Origin: Cymbidium sinense
Lineage: Eukaryota > Streptophyta > Magnoliopsida > Asparagales > Orchidaceae
Direction: 5' to 3'
NCBI GenBank assembly: GCA_021442155.1
Contig: CM038218.1
Location: forward strand, 55,589,277-55,653,276
Length of the DNA stretch: 64,000 nt
Under the pieces are notes generated by a model. The model was not told where the DNA came from. It saw only the letters and a program-made list of their open reading frames with translations, and did not search any database. Positions within the stretch are counted from its first letter, which is position 1; every line of letters starts with the position of its first letter. Position numbers and translations under genes: made by a program. Below are positions 45,719-56,894 of this stretch, in pieces.

Positions 45719-47964
45719 AGGGTTTAGGTTAAAGTTTATTATGTTTTAGGGTTTAGATTTATTTTTTAATTTATTTAGTTACTTTAGGTTTAGGTTTAGG
45801 GTTTGATATTTGGGGTTTAGGGTTTAGGGTTAATGTTAAGGGTTTATTGTTCAGGGTTTAGGGTTTATGGTTTATCGGTTTATACTTTTATGGTTTAGGG
45901 TTTAGGGTAGGGTTTAAAGTTAGGGTTTAGGCTTTAGGGTTTAGGGTTTTTTAGGGTTTAGGGTTTAGGGTTGTAGGTTTAGGGTTTAAGATTTAGGATT
46001 TAGGATTTTTGATTTTTTTTTAAAAAAAAATTAAGTAAATTGGTAAGTTTAGGTTTAATTCGTTTATTTATATATTTATTTTAGTTTATTGTATGGTTTA
46101 TTTATATTTAGGTTTATTTTTCATTTTTATTTAGTTTAGTTTATTTATTTTAGGTTTATTTATTTTAGTTTATATTTTAGGTTTAGGTTTAGGTTTAGTT
46201 TATTTTTTAGTTGAGTTTTATTTCTTTTTTATTTTTTATGTGCAGGTTTTATTTTTTTACCTTTAGGTTTAGGTTTAGGTTATAATTTTTTTTGTTTAAG
46301 TTTTAGAATTTTATTTTAGGTTTATTTTTAGGCTTTATTTTTTAGTTTAGGTTTATGTTTAATTTTAATTTATTTTATTTTATTTAGTTTAGGCTTAGTT
46401 TATTTTATGTTTAGGTTTAGGTTTTATTTAGTTTTAGTTTATTTTAGTTTAGGTATTTATTTTATTTTTTTATTTTAGGTTTAGGTTTTAATTTAGTTTT
46501 ATTTTATTTATTTTAGGATTATTTTTAGGTTTAGGTTTTATTTAGTTTTATTTTCTTAGGTTTATTTTATTTTATTTTACATTTAGTTTTTATTTTATTT
46601 TAGGTTTTATTCTTAGGTTTATATTATTATTTTAGTTTAGTTTAGGTTTTATTTATTTTATTCTGTTTATTTTATTATTTTGTTTTTAGGTTTATGTTTG
46701 CACTTTAGGTTTTATTTTATTTTATTATTTTATTTTATTTAAGTTTAAGTTACATATATATATATATATTATTAGGAGTTTAGGTTGGGTTATAGGATTT
46801 AGGCAGGTAGTGGCCCAGGTGGGGTTTAGGGTTTAGCCCAGGTAACGCCCAGGGTGTGGTGTTTAGGTCAAGGGTCACCAGGGCCTCAGGCCCAGTTGGT
46901 AGGTCAGGGTATTTAGCCTGTTAGAGTAGGTCAGGTTTAGGGTCAGAGGTGTGGTTTGGAGGTTTAGGGTAGCATTTAGGCTGTGGTAGGTTGAGTAGGG
47001 CAGTTTAGGTTTTAGGGGTGGCTCAGTTTTTAGTTTAGGGTCAGGGTTTTAGGGTGGGGTTAGAATTAGTTTAGGGTTTAGGGTTTTTGTTTTTAAAAAA
47101 TTAAGTAAACCTAGTGTTTATTTTATGTAGTATATTTTATTTATTTTAGTTTATTTTATTTTATATTTTTTATTTATTTATTTTTATTTTATTTTAGTTT
47201 ATTTATTTTAGGTTTATTTTAGTTTATTTTAGGTTTAGGTTTATGTTTATTTTGGTCTAGTTTTATTTTTTATTTTATTTTTAGGTTTGGTTTTCTTTTG
47301 GTTTTAGGTTTAGGTTTAGGTTATTATTTTAATTTTTTTAGTTTTTAGGTTTTTTTATTTAATTCATTATTTAGTTTTATGTTTAATTTTATTTTATTTT
47401 ATTTAGTTTGGGGTTTAGGTTTAGTTTATTTTAGGTTTAGGTTTAGGTTTTATTTATTTTTTAATTTATTTTAGTTTAGGTTTATGTTTATTTAATTTTT
47501 ATATTAGGTTTATTTTTGTTAAGTTTAGGGTTTATGTTTTATTTTTATTTATTTTTAGGTTTATTTTTTAGGTTTAGGTTTTTATTTAGATTTTATTTTA
47601 TTTTAATTTAAGTTTTATTTTATTTTAATTTTATGTTTAGTATTTATTTTATTTAGGTTTTTTATTTTTTAGGTTCATTTTATTTTTTAGTTTAGTTTAG
47701 GTTTTTACTTATTTTATTTTAGTTTAGTTTTTATTTTTTATTTTATTTTAATTTGAGGTTTAGGTTTAAGTTTTGGTTTTAGTTTAGGTTTTTATTTAAT
47801 TTTATTTATGTTTTGTTTTATTTATTTATTTTATTTTTAGGTTTTATTTAATTTAGGTTTAGGTTTAGGATTTAAGGTTTAGGGTTTAGGGTTTTTAAGG
47901 ATTAGTGTTTAGGTTTTAGGTTTAGTGTTTAGGTTTTAGTTTAGGGTTTAGGGTTTTTGAATTT
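45719..47964 (-). repeat. Degenerate telomeric-like arrays, TTTAGGG orientation
   Basis: Canonical (45719-46010), a conserved block (46020-46055, AAATTAAGTAAATTGGTAAG), an AT-rich arm with (TA)n at 46753-46770, a GC island (46785-47060), a second block (47092-47115), a second arm, then canonical runs up to the cut GRP copy L. No gene. Confidence 0.88.
46785..47060. repeat. GC-enriched telomere-variant island
   Basis: GGCCCAGGT, GCCCAGG, GGGTCA and GGCCTCAGGCCCAG words in a TTTAGG background; milder than the islands at 22.9 and 29.6 kb. Confidence 0.55.
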
Positions 47965-48015
47965 TTTTTAATAGAGAACAAATTCAAATTCAATATTTCT
48001 TCTTTTCATTTTCAT
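47965..48015 (-). pseudogene. GR-RBP retrocopy L, 3'-end remnant cut by an insertion
   Basis: About 50 bp of the GRP 3' UTR end (TTCAACATTT-like, then TTTCATCAACCAAGTAAC) precede non-telomeric DNA at about 48016. The remaining copy is absent on the right, unless TTATTCAAGGTTTAGGG at 61083 is a relic of its other end. This suggests that the 48.02-61.08 kb retroelement block landed in a GRP unit. Confidence 0.65.
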
Positions 48016-49320
48016 CAACCAAGTAACAAATCAGGGAAGTGAGGTAATCAAATGACTTCCTTTGGGCTAGCTAAAGCCTCATGTTTTTGGGATGTCCAGA
48101 CTATATTCCCATTAGCATTCAATCTTATATAGATAAACATATGAATAGAGGAAAGGGAACTCAACATTCATACACATAATCTATAAGCACATGCATTTCT
48201 TATGTATTTATAACTAGAATCATAACACATATTATTTTTCATTTATAAGCTTTCGAAAAATACATTTGGATTTAATAGTGATAATAGCCACTCATATTTT
48301 AAAATAAATCAACACATGGAAGCTTACATAAAAAAAATCCACTTTGTTTTACTTGATTTTGAAAAGGTGGATGCATTAATTCAAATGCCATACCAAATTT
48401 AACATGATTGGAAAGAGGACAATCAAATAATGCTACGTGATTCATTCAACCAAACTAGTTCTCAATCAAATCAAATAAGATTATTTAAAGCAAACCAAAG
48501 CTTCTTTATTAATTAAGTTTTGATTTGATTTTATTTAAAGAGGAGAAGAGAAATCATCACTTGTTATTTTAAACCCATTCCCACATTAGTGATTTAATTT
48601 AATTTAAAAAATGTAATTAAGTTAATTTTATGGGTTAATTAAGTTGAACCCTTAATTAGATGAATTAATTACCCTTACTTTTGTCACCTTAAAGTAATTA
48701 ACTAAATAATTATGAGCCAACATGATATGCATGGAAAATAAACTTGCCATGATCCTAGGAAATAAATGGGGCCTAATGCAATTGGCTCATGATTAATAGT
48801 TAGTTTGATTAAGGGACTTAATTAATTACTCTTATGGTTTTCCCACACATGTGGACTAACAATAATTTCATTAAACTCCTTTAGGTTATTAAACACCTAA
48901 AGATCTACCCCCATGATTTAATTTATTATGGTCTGATGTGATTATGATTTCAATTTGATTAAGTGATTTAATTAATTAGTTAAATATTAATTAATTTCAT
49001 TTAAAAAAGGCTAAAATGAACTTAGTGAAAGGGGTCCCAACCGTATTCCTTAGTTCACTTACTGTTTAACAATGATTAATAAACTTAATTAACCAATTTG
49101 TTACTATTCATGGGATCAATTAATCATTAATTAACTTAAAAGAGTAGTTAAGGTTTAATTAGTAAATTTTCCTAATTAAGTAAGCAATAAATTCCAAGAA
49201 AATGATGGGAGGCAGAGGTCAACCCATTAAACTAACCCACAAAATTTGGGATTAATTGCTTAATTAATTAAGGAGTAATTAAGCTAATTAGTTTTATAGT
49301 TAAACCTTAATTACTGTTCA

Positions 49321-49625
49321 AAATGAGCATTTATTTGCATTTTTTTATTTCTTTATGATTTTTTATGATTTTTAGAAGTTTGAGCCACTAAAAATGATTA
49401 ATTAAGCCAAAATAAAGCTTAATCCTATTGGAGCCACGTGGTGCGGAGACGTGGTGCACTGACGCTACTTTAAAATGAGCATTTACTTGCATTTTTTTAT
49501 TTCTCTATGATTTTTTATGATTTTTAGAAGTTTTAGCCATTAAAAATGATTAATTAAGCCAAAATAAAGCTTAATCCTGTTGGCGCCATGTGGTGCGCTT
49601 TTCACATGGCGCGCTGACGCGGTGC
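49321..49625. repeat. Two-copy tandem repeat, period about 152 bp
   Basis: AAATGAGCATTTATTTGCAT at 49321 recurs almost unchanged at 49473 (AAATGAGCATTTACTTGCAT). Both continue through TTTATGATTTTTAGAAGTTT and AATAAAGCTTAATCCT to a GCC(A)CGTGGTGCG segment. The second copy ends in extra CGTGGTGC-like short repeats. Confidence 0.8.
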
Positions 49626-49690
49626 GCTTTCCACGTGGTGTAGAGGCATTGGCTACTTAAAACTTATCGACTCAGAGCCACGTGGCAGGG
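49430..49690. promoter_or_regulatory. Cluster of CACGTG (G-box) palindromes
   Basis: GCCACGTGGTGC near 49433, TCCACGTGGTG near 49630 and GCCACGTGGCAGG near 49678 each contain CACGTG, a common plant bZIP/bHLH binding core. They lie in the tandem-repeat part of a possible LTR. Regulatory use is only an inference. Confidence 0.35.
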
Positions 49691-51924
49691 GTAGACCAGC
49701 TTTCTCATCAACTGGACACGCTTTCTCGTTCGTCATCCGATTTAAGATCGGATGACTACGATTAATCCCACAGCTTAATAGGATTAAATCAGATCGATCT
49801 AGCTGATCTAATCACGACCGTCTATTCCGATCACGTAGAATGGACAGTGCGTGATCTAATGTCATGCAGGTGAGGGAGAATGGAGTTTATCCACCATTGC
49901 TCACTTAATCTGAGCTTACCTGAGCTCGGATCAACTCCTAAAGGATTCCACACCTTCACGACATCAATTGGAGGGGATCCAATGGTCAAGATCACACGAG
50001 AAGCAAGTTTTCTTCAAAAATCTCTAACCCATTTTGCCTAAGGATCGATTTTGGAAGCATACCTTGCCGGAGCTCAAGACTGGCAGCTCGAACGATTAAG
50101 GAAGCTTCATCTAGTGGAAATGAAGCCCTATTGAGCAGCAATTAGATCAATTCTTTGATGTTAATTCAGAAGGCCATGAACTGATGATTTGGAGCTTGGC
50201 TTTGATCAAAGTCACACCTCCGGTGCTTGGGAATCTTAGGAGATGATTCATTCTTACTCGATGAGGCCTAGGGAAGGTGTGTGCAAAGTTAATTTGAGTT
50301 TGATGGAGAAATGGGGAAGTTAGGTCAAAAATGGGAGCGTCCTATTTTGGGACGGACCAGAATGGCATTTTTTATCAAAGAACGTGCTTGGGATCTTAAG
50401 GAATGGCTCTAGCAGCTATTCTTGGATAGCTAGTGATCGAGGAATTTTGAGTGGAAATGAGAGGGTGTATACCCTCTCATTCATCTTGATTGAATGGTGG
50501 GATGAGCTTTCTGGCTTGTCGACAATCTCATGGAGTGGTTGGTGGCAGGGAAGAGGTGAGTTGGCTCGGCTTAGTTGGTTAAAGGTGTGGAGGTGGCTGC
50601 CAAGGAGGAATTATGGGTGTCCTATGAGTTTCAAATGCTCCAATGGGGAGGGTGAGGTGATTTCACCTCCCATGGGTCATGGCCGACCCAACCTCTCCTT
50701 GGGTTAGGTTGGGCAGTGTCCTAGGTTCCTAGGTGGACCATTGGGAGAGTACCAAGTGGCGAAAGAATGGAAATGACCACTTACATTGGTGATTTATCTC
50801 ATGTGATTCCCTTGACCTAAGGGTAGAATGATCATTTGGCATTGGATTTGATTTGGCCAGATTTGAAATGAGCCAAAAGTGGGTTAGCCCAAATTTCAAG
50901 TCAAACGGAGTTGATTTGGTTATGTTAGGCTCAATTTGACTCATTTAGGTCAATTTAGGTTAGGTTGCATCAAGTCGACCAATTGGTCAAATTAGATCAA
51001 ACCAAGAGCTCGGCCAAGTTCATATGATTATTTGGGATGTTTTGGTTCAATTAGTTTCATTTAGTTTGGCTTAGATTTGATTTTGACTCATTTGAATTCA
51101 TTTGGGTCAAATGGGTTAAGTTGACTAAATTGACCAAATTAGCCAAATTAGCATGGGTTAGATGTTGGTTTGGGTTTAGTTGACTAATTGAAGATGATTG
51201 TAGGCTTTGGTTTCAATTAATTTGGATTTAGTTTTGATTTAGGCCAACTTGACCCTTTAGGTCAATTTGGGCTAAGTAGGTCAATTGGGTTTGAATTGTG
51301 TCCAATCATGACTTTGGTCAAGTTCAACAATCAATTTGAAATGAACTTGAGCCATTGGTTGCAATCAATTTGGTTTATGTTTTGATTTGACCTAATTTGG
51401 TCTTTCAGGTCAATTTGGGTCAACTTGGGTCAAGAGGGCGAATTGGGTTTGGTTTGACTCAATTAAAGGTCAAGTCATATTCAAATATTGTTTTTGATTT
51501 TGTATGAATCATTTGTTTTAAGAGATTTGTCTTTGGTTGCAATTTGGCTAGTTTAGGTTCATATGGGTTAAGGGGTTGGCTTGGTCAAATGACCAAGTTG
51601 ACTTGGTTTGACCTAATTTATGATAATTGATCAACCTAGGTTGATCAACAATCATGATGCGAGGTTTTAATGGGCTTGGTTCAATCCAATTTTGGTAGGA
51701 TTAGAACTTCGTTCAAATAGGTCAAATTGCCCACTTTAGGTCAAGTGGACTAATTGGGTTTAGTTAGCTTGATTTTGGGTTGAGTTTGATTTAGTTGAGT
51801 TTATATATGGATTTGGGATTGATATATAAATTCAATTCCAATTAGCATTGGTTCATTTGAACATTTTAAGTCAAAAGGGCTAAGTTGGGTTTGACTTGGG
51901 TTGATTTTGGTTTGGCTTGATGAT

Positions 51925-52430
51925 TAAATATTTCATTTATATTTATGAATATAATTGAAGGTATGATTGATTCATGAGAAAATCAATTGAATTTGATTTT
52001 TGGAATGAAGGAATTTGGGTAAGTCCATGGAGTTGGGTCATGTGGCTTAGGTTTGGATTTTTCTTTAGTTTGATTTATTTTTGTTGATTTAAATGTATAT
52101 TTCATTTAAATTTGTGAAGATGATTGAAAATATGATTGAATTGTGAGAGAATCAATTGAGTTTGACTTATTTTGGATTAAAATTTAACTAAGTCCATGGG
52201 ATAGGTCATATGGCTTTGGAAGGGTTTTGATTTAATTTGATTAAGTTTGATATAGTTTTGATCATTTGAATATATATTTGATTAATATTTAAGAAGATGA
52301 TTGAAGATATAAATTGATTATGAGAAAATCAATTGATGTTAGATTGATTTGGATTAAGATTTGGCTACGTTCGTGGGATAGGTCATATGGCTTAGGAAGG
52401 GTTTCAAGTTTGGATTTGATCATGGGCTTC
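51925..52430. repeat. Three-copy tandem repeat, period about 172 bp
   Basis: Related segments start near 51932, 52103 and 52278: an ATATTTCATTT-like part, then GAAGATGATTGAAGATAT or similar, AGAAAATCAATTGA, and AAGTCCATGGGATAGGTCAT then ATGGCTTAGG. It lies directly upstream of the gypsy protease remnant. Confidence 0.75.
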
Positions 52431-52716
52431 AATCATTTGGTTTTTGAATTTTGGTTTGGATTTAGATTTGAATTTGATGTTTGAATTGAACTTGAGGTTT
52501 GGTTTGAGAAGGTGAACATGGATTGGATTAGGGTTATTGGCTACGTGAATTATCCTAATCCCTAAAGCATAAGCTAATCTTATGGTTAACCCTTCTAAGT
52601 CTTTAGGCTTAGGTTAAGTGTTTACCTAATTGTTAAGTGTCTTATGACTAGGAAAGTGTCTAGAAGATTCCTAAGTCTAAGATGGGAAAATTGAATTCAC
52701 TCAAAAGTGAAGTCAA

Positions 52717-52914
52717 TTGGCCTTAGGCTTAGTGTTGCCCTTGGAGATAGATTGGAGGCGTAAGTTTCACATTATAGACTCAGATACATCTTTCAACGCT
52801 TTGCTTGAGAGACCATGGATACATGAGAACAACATAGTTTCATCCTCTCTACATCTTTGTATGAAGTTCATGAGAGTTGGGATCGTCTACTGTGTCAAAG
52901 GAGATCTCAAGTGA
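52717..52914 (+). pseudogene. Gypsy 2 protease C-terminal fragment
   Basis: Contains FHIIDSDTSFNALLERPWIH followed by ENNIV and SLHLCMKFMR, the conserved end of plant gypsy retropepsins (usually NALLGRPWIH). The catalytic DTG/DSG part that should lie ~50 residues upstream is missing: the homologous frame begins abruptly about 52725. It ends at a stop at 52912. Confidence 0.75.
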
Positions 52915-52989
52915 TTTTTCAAGGTTATATATGAGGATGCTTACTACCTCCTAAAATCAACAAGTCTATTCTCACGAACTTGGTCAAAG

Positions 52990-53070
52990 TTTAAAAATAA
53001 AAGAAAAAAAAAAAATTAGATAAAAGGAAAAAAGAAAAAAAGAGAAAATGAAAAAGAAAATAAAAGGGAG
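52990..53070 (+). other. Purine-rich A/G tract
   Basis: About 80 bp almost wholly A and G with a few T (AAAAGAAAAAAAAAAAATTAG, then AAAAAAGAGAAAATG) between the protease and RT parts. It could be a decayed linker or expanded slippage tract. It is not at the position expected of a polypurine tract before the 3' LTR. Confidence 0.5.
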
Positions 53071-53814
53071 AGGAAATACACTTGGAGGAGGAAGCAGAGC
53101 CTCACATTAGATTCCACCCATAGTTCATTACTCCATTTGAACATATGGGTAGGACTACTTAACCTACACCAAGCAGAGGAAGAGGCCAGTTCAGAGGTAG
53201 TCCCAAGGGTGGAAAACGTCCTTATTGGCCACCTAATAAAAGATATGTCCGAACTACCAGGAGTACACCTGCTATCCATATAAACTTAAAATCTAGTTCA
53301 TAGGATGAGTCTTATATATTTAGAATGCTTGCCAACTCTTCTCAGCAGTAGATTCCCTTGGAGATGATAGTTGAGCAAGATAGTGATGAAGATCGGGCTC
53401 CAAAGTAAAGCATAATTGTATCCAAGTGTTTATGTGAAATAGTTAGACATCAGTTGGGAACCTTAGCTCTAACCCCACTTTCCTCTTAAAAAGCTAAGGG
53501 TTTGGTAGTTAAGGAAGCCCTAAGTCATCCACAAGTGTGAATACTTAGAGCACAGGTCAGACTACTTTGAAATAATATGGAAGAACAAATGTAAAAACTC
53601 TTAATTAAGACCGGGACTAGGATTTCGTACAGTGGGTCTAGTCAATGATGACGATTACTAGTGCCAATCATTTGAAATATGATAGGTTCTGTTAAAATCA
53701 TATTAACTCATATGAGGAGATGTGCTTAGAAACTTCAGATAATCCAGATGATTTTGAGGTCAAAGATGGATCGCCAGAATTTTAAGAAGAGATCAAGTCA
53801 ACCATCGACGAGCT

Positions 53815-56800
53815 CAAAAAAATCAACTTAGGAGCTGAAGAAGATCCATGCCTGACATACATCAGTTCTTTATTGAATAAAATTAAAACCAATGACTTAG
53901 TTAGACTATTAACTGAGTTTAAGGTCTACTTTGCATGGAGTTATTAAGAGATGCTCGGATTGACTCCTAACGTAACGATCCATAAACTAGTAATAGAGCC
54001 TATTACTAATCCTATCAAATAAGCTCCTACATGCATGCGATTAGACATAGAATAATAGGTCATTTATGAAGTGAAGAAACTGATTGATGTTGGCTTCATA
54101 TGGGAAGAAAAATTACCTACCTGGTTAGCCAACATCATAAAAAAGAATGGATAAATTCACATATGCATCAATTTTAGGAATTTAAATAAGGCATGTCCAA
54201 AAGATGAATTTCCACTACCAATCCAGAAGCTGATGGTGGACATTTCCTCATCTCATGTAGTCTTCTATTTTATGGATGGCTTATCTGGATATAACCAAAT
54301 AAAGATGGCCCCTGAAGATGAAAGAAACACTACTTTTAGAGCCCATATTAGAATCTATTGCTATAAGGTCATTCCTTTCAGCCTTAAAAATATTGATGCT
54401 ACATACCGGTGGGCTATGTATCGAATCTTCAATGAACTCATTCATCATTAAATCGAGTGCTATGCTAATGATCTCATGGTCAAAAGTATAGAATAGGAAG
54501 ACCATCTCTTTTACTTGAGAGTGGTTTTCAAATAGTTATGACAATTTAATCACAAAATGAACCCCCTGACGTGTACATTCAGAGTACCTTCTGGGAAATT
54601 CCTTAGGTTTGTTGTCCGAGACTAGGGAATTGAAATTGATCCAGAGAAGATTAAGGCGATATTAGAAATTCCACCGCCTAAAAGTTTAACTTAACCTTGA
54701 TTATTGCAAGGGTGGTTGGCATATCTAAGATGTTTTATATCCAACTTATCAGGAAGATATCACCATTCTCAGCACTTATCAAATAGGACAAAAAATTCAA
54801 GTGGGATGATTAGTGTGAGCATGCCTTCAAAGCATTCAAGAATTACTTGATGATATCGCCGGTTCAAGCAGCCCTTATCCCGGACAACCAGCTCATACTT
54901 TACACTGCTACATTAGACGACTCCCTTGGTGCTTTGTTGTCCCAATCCAATGACAAAGGGAAGGAAAATGCACTATACTACCTCAACCGTCTTCTAATCC
55001 CTACTAAGGCTAATTATCCACTCATTGAGAAGCATTTCCTCGCTTTAATCTTTGCATTCCAAAAGCTACAACACTACATGTTTCCTCATAAGGTGAACTT
55101 AATCTTTAAGTCCAATCCACTACAGTATCTCATGACACGATCGATACTATTCAAATGGTTGGCATGATGGTCCATGATCCTCTCACTATTTAACATTACC
55201 TTTGTACCCTTCCATGTAGTGAAAGGACAAGTACTAGCAGATTTCTTAGCAGCACACCCACTTTTTTCTTACTCTAAGCATCGAGAACATCAACATCTTT
55301 GGAGATTCTCAGCTAGTTATCAACCAAATTGCTAGGTCCTATAAGGTTATAATGCTTAAGCTCCATCATTATCATAAGTACACCATGGTTGGCCTAAATC
55401 AGGTTACCATTTATAAGATTCCTCGAGGAGAGAATGCCATAGCGTATGCTTTAGCCAAGCTTGTCAAGGAGTTGGCATGTTTGGAAGAAGTGTCCATGTC
55501 AATAAATGTCCAAAATAGACAAGTCTTATCCCTTATTGATATTGAACTCAACAAAAAGTACTCTCTTGAAGGGGAAGTTTTCATTGCCAAGAAGGATGAG
55601 GAATTAGATTGGAGTCAACCATTCATGGATTATCTAAATAAAGGTAAACTACCTCAAGAGATGTCCCAAGCCCATCAGATGAAGTAGAGAGCACTTTCCT
55701 ATGCTCTTGTGGGTGGTGTCTTGTACCGATGATCTTTCAAACATATCTGGTTATGTTTTTTAGACAAGCATAAAGCCCATAAGATCATGACCGAGGTATA
55801 TTCAGGATTATGTGGAGCCAACCAATCTTGTTCGAAGATGAAAGCCAAGATCAAGAGACTAGGATATTATTGGCTGTCGATGATCCAAGATTGCATGGAT
55901 ACAACTAGGCGATGCCACCAATGTTAAATACACGGTGTGGTCCTACACTAACCACCCACCATTCTACATCCTACATTGGCCTCATTACTATTTGAGTGTT
56001 GGCATATCAATATAGTGGGTTCGATTGATCCTCCTTCTTCCAAGGGTCATCGATTCATCTTAGCTGCTACTGACTACTTTTCCAATGGGCAAAGGAGATT
56101 CCTCTCAAAGAGATCATAACTTAGCATGTGCTCTAATTTTTAGGAACCATATTGTATATAGGTTTAGAGTGCCTCGATGAATTATATTTGATAATGGTAC
56201 TTCATTCAAGAGCACCAAGATCAACAACTTTTTCCAGAGATAGAACATAGATTAGAGATATTCTATCATCAACTACATGAGGGAAAATAGCTTAGTATAA
56301 GCCTTCAACAAAGCTCTCATTCAAATACTAAAAAAGACACTCGAGAATAACAAGTGATAGTGGCATGAGCAGTTGAAGCCTCAGCACTACAATTATAGAA
56401 CTCCAACTCAGTCTACTCCATTCACCTTAGTGTATGGGTCTAAAGTCATTCTACCATTAGAAGCCCAACTCCCATCACTAAGGATAGCTATGGGTAGCAA
56501 GATGACAATAGAGCAGAATGCCAAGTTACGGTTGAAAGAGCTCGAAGGTTTAGAGGAGAGACGCCTGCGAGCATAACAAAACCTCGAGTTGTACAAAGCT
56601 AAAATGATTTAATCTCATAACAAGTTGGTCTGTCTTAGGGCTTTCGAAGTAGGAGAGCTTATTTTAGTTCTAAGGAGACCGATTGTTGCTTGTCTTCATA
56701 TGGGAGACAAGTTTGAACTCACATGGGAAGGCCCTTTTGTCATAGAGAAGGAGTACCAAGGAGGATCTTATCAGCTTATTAATCATAAATGAGGGCCCAA

Positions 56801-56820
56801 TGCTTCCAATCAATGGGATC
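53815..56820 (+). pseudogene. Gypsy 2 pol remnant: RT, RNase H, partial second RNase H, integrase
   Basis: RT begins about 53820 (INLGAEEDPCLTYISSLLN) and includes INFRNLNKACPKDEFPLP near 54165 and FYFMDGLSGYNQIKMAPEDE near 54268. The catalytic YxDD is changed to YAND (54461-54472). RNase H follows at 54847-55167 (ILYTATLDDSLGALLSQ). The second RNase H has lost ~250 bp including the FDG catalytic region, so HP of ADFLAAHP joins the SIENINIF part near 55262-55290. Integrase runs 55690-56560 with YYWLSMIQDCMDTTRRCHQC and SKGHRFILAATDYF, and ends with WEGPFVIEKEYQGGSYQL near 56730. Many stops interrupt it. It is homologous to element 1 throughout the shared part. Confidence 0.85.
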
Positions 56821-56894
56821 TACTTAGAAAAATATTATAAATCATGTTTAAAAATAACTATTATTAATGAAAATTCCATTTCAAACTCAATCTA

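Larger units (their letters stand above)
48016..52700. mobile_element. Unclassified retroelement-derived region, no coding domain seen
   Basis: About 4.7 kb with no recognisable protein. 48.0-49.3 kb is AT-rich with many TTAATTAA words. 49.3-49.6 kb holds a tandem duplication. 49.6-50.7 kb is more GC-balanced, with CACGTG sites and one 107-codon frame (50384-50707) without family features. 50.7-52.6 kb is rich in GGTCAA/TTGGGTCAA words. It may be an LTR plus untranslated leader of the gypsy element that follows, but I see no match to the 56.9-61.1 kb terminal region as a normal 5' LTR would require. It could also be a separate nested element. Confidence 0.5.

Noticed and set aside
50384..50707. 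107-codon frame on + strand
   Set aside because: No recognisable domain, located between tandem repeats of a probable retroelement; kept only as part of the unclassified region.
53016..53279. 87-codon frame on - strand
   Set aside because: Antisense of the purine tract and of the linker between gypsy protease and RT; no supporting features.
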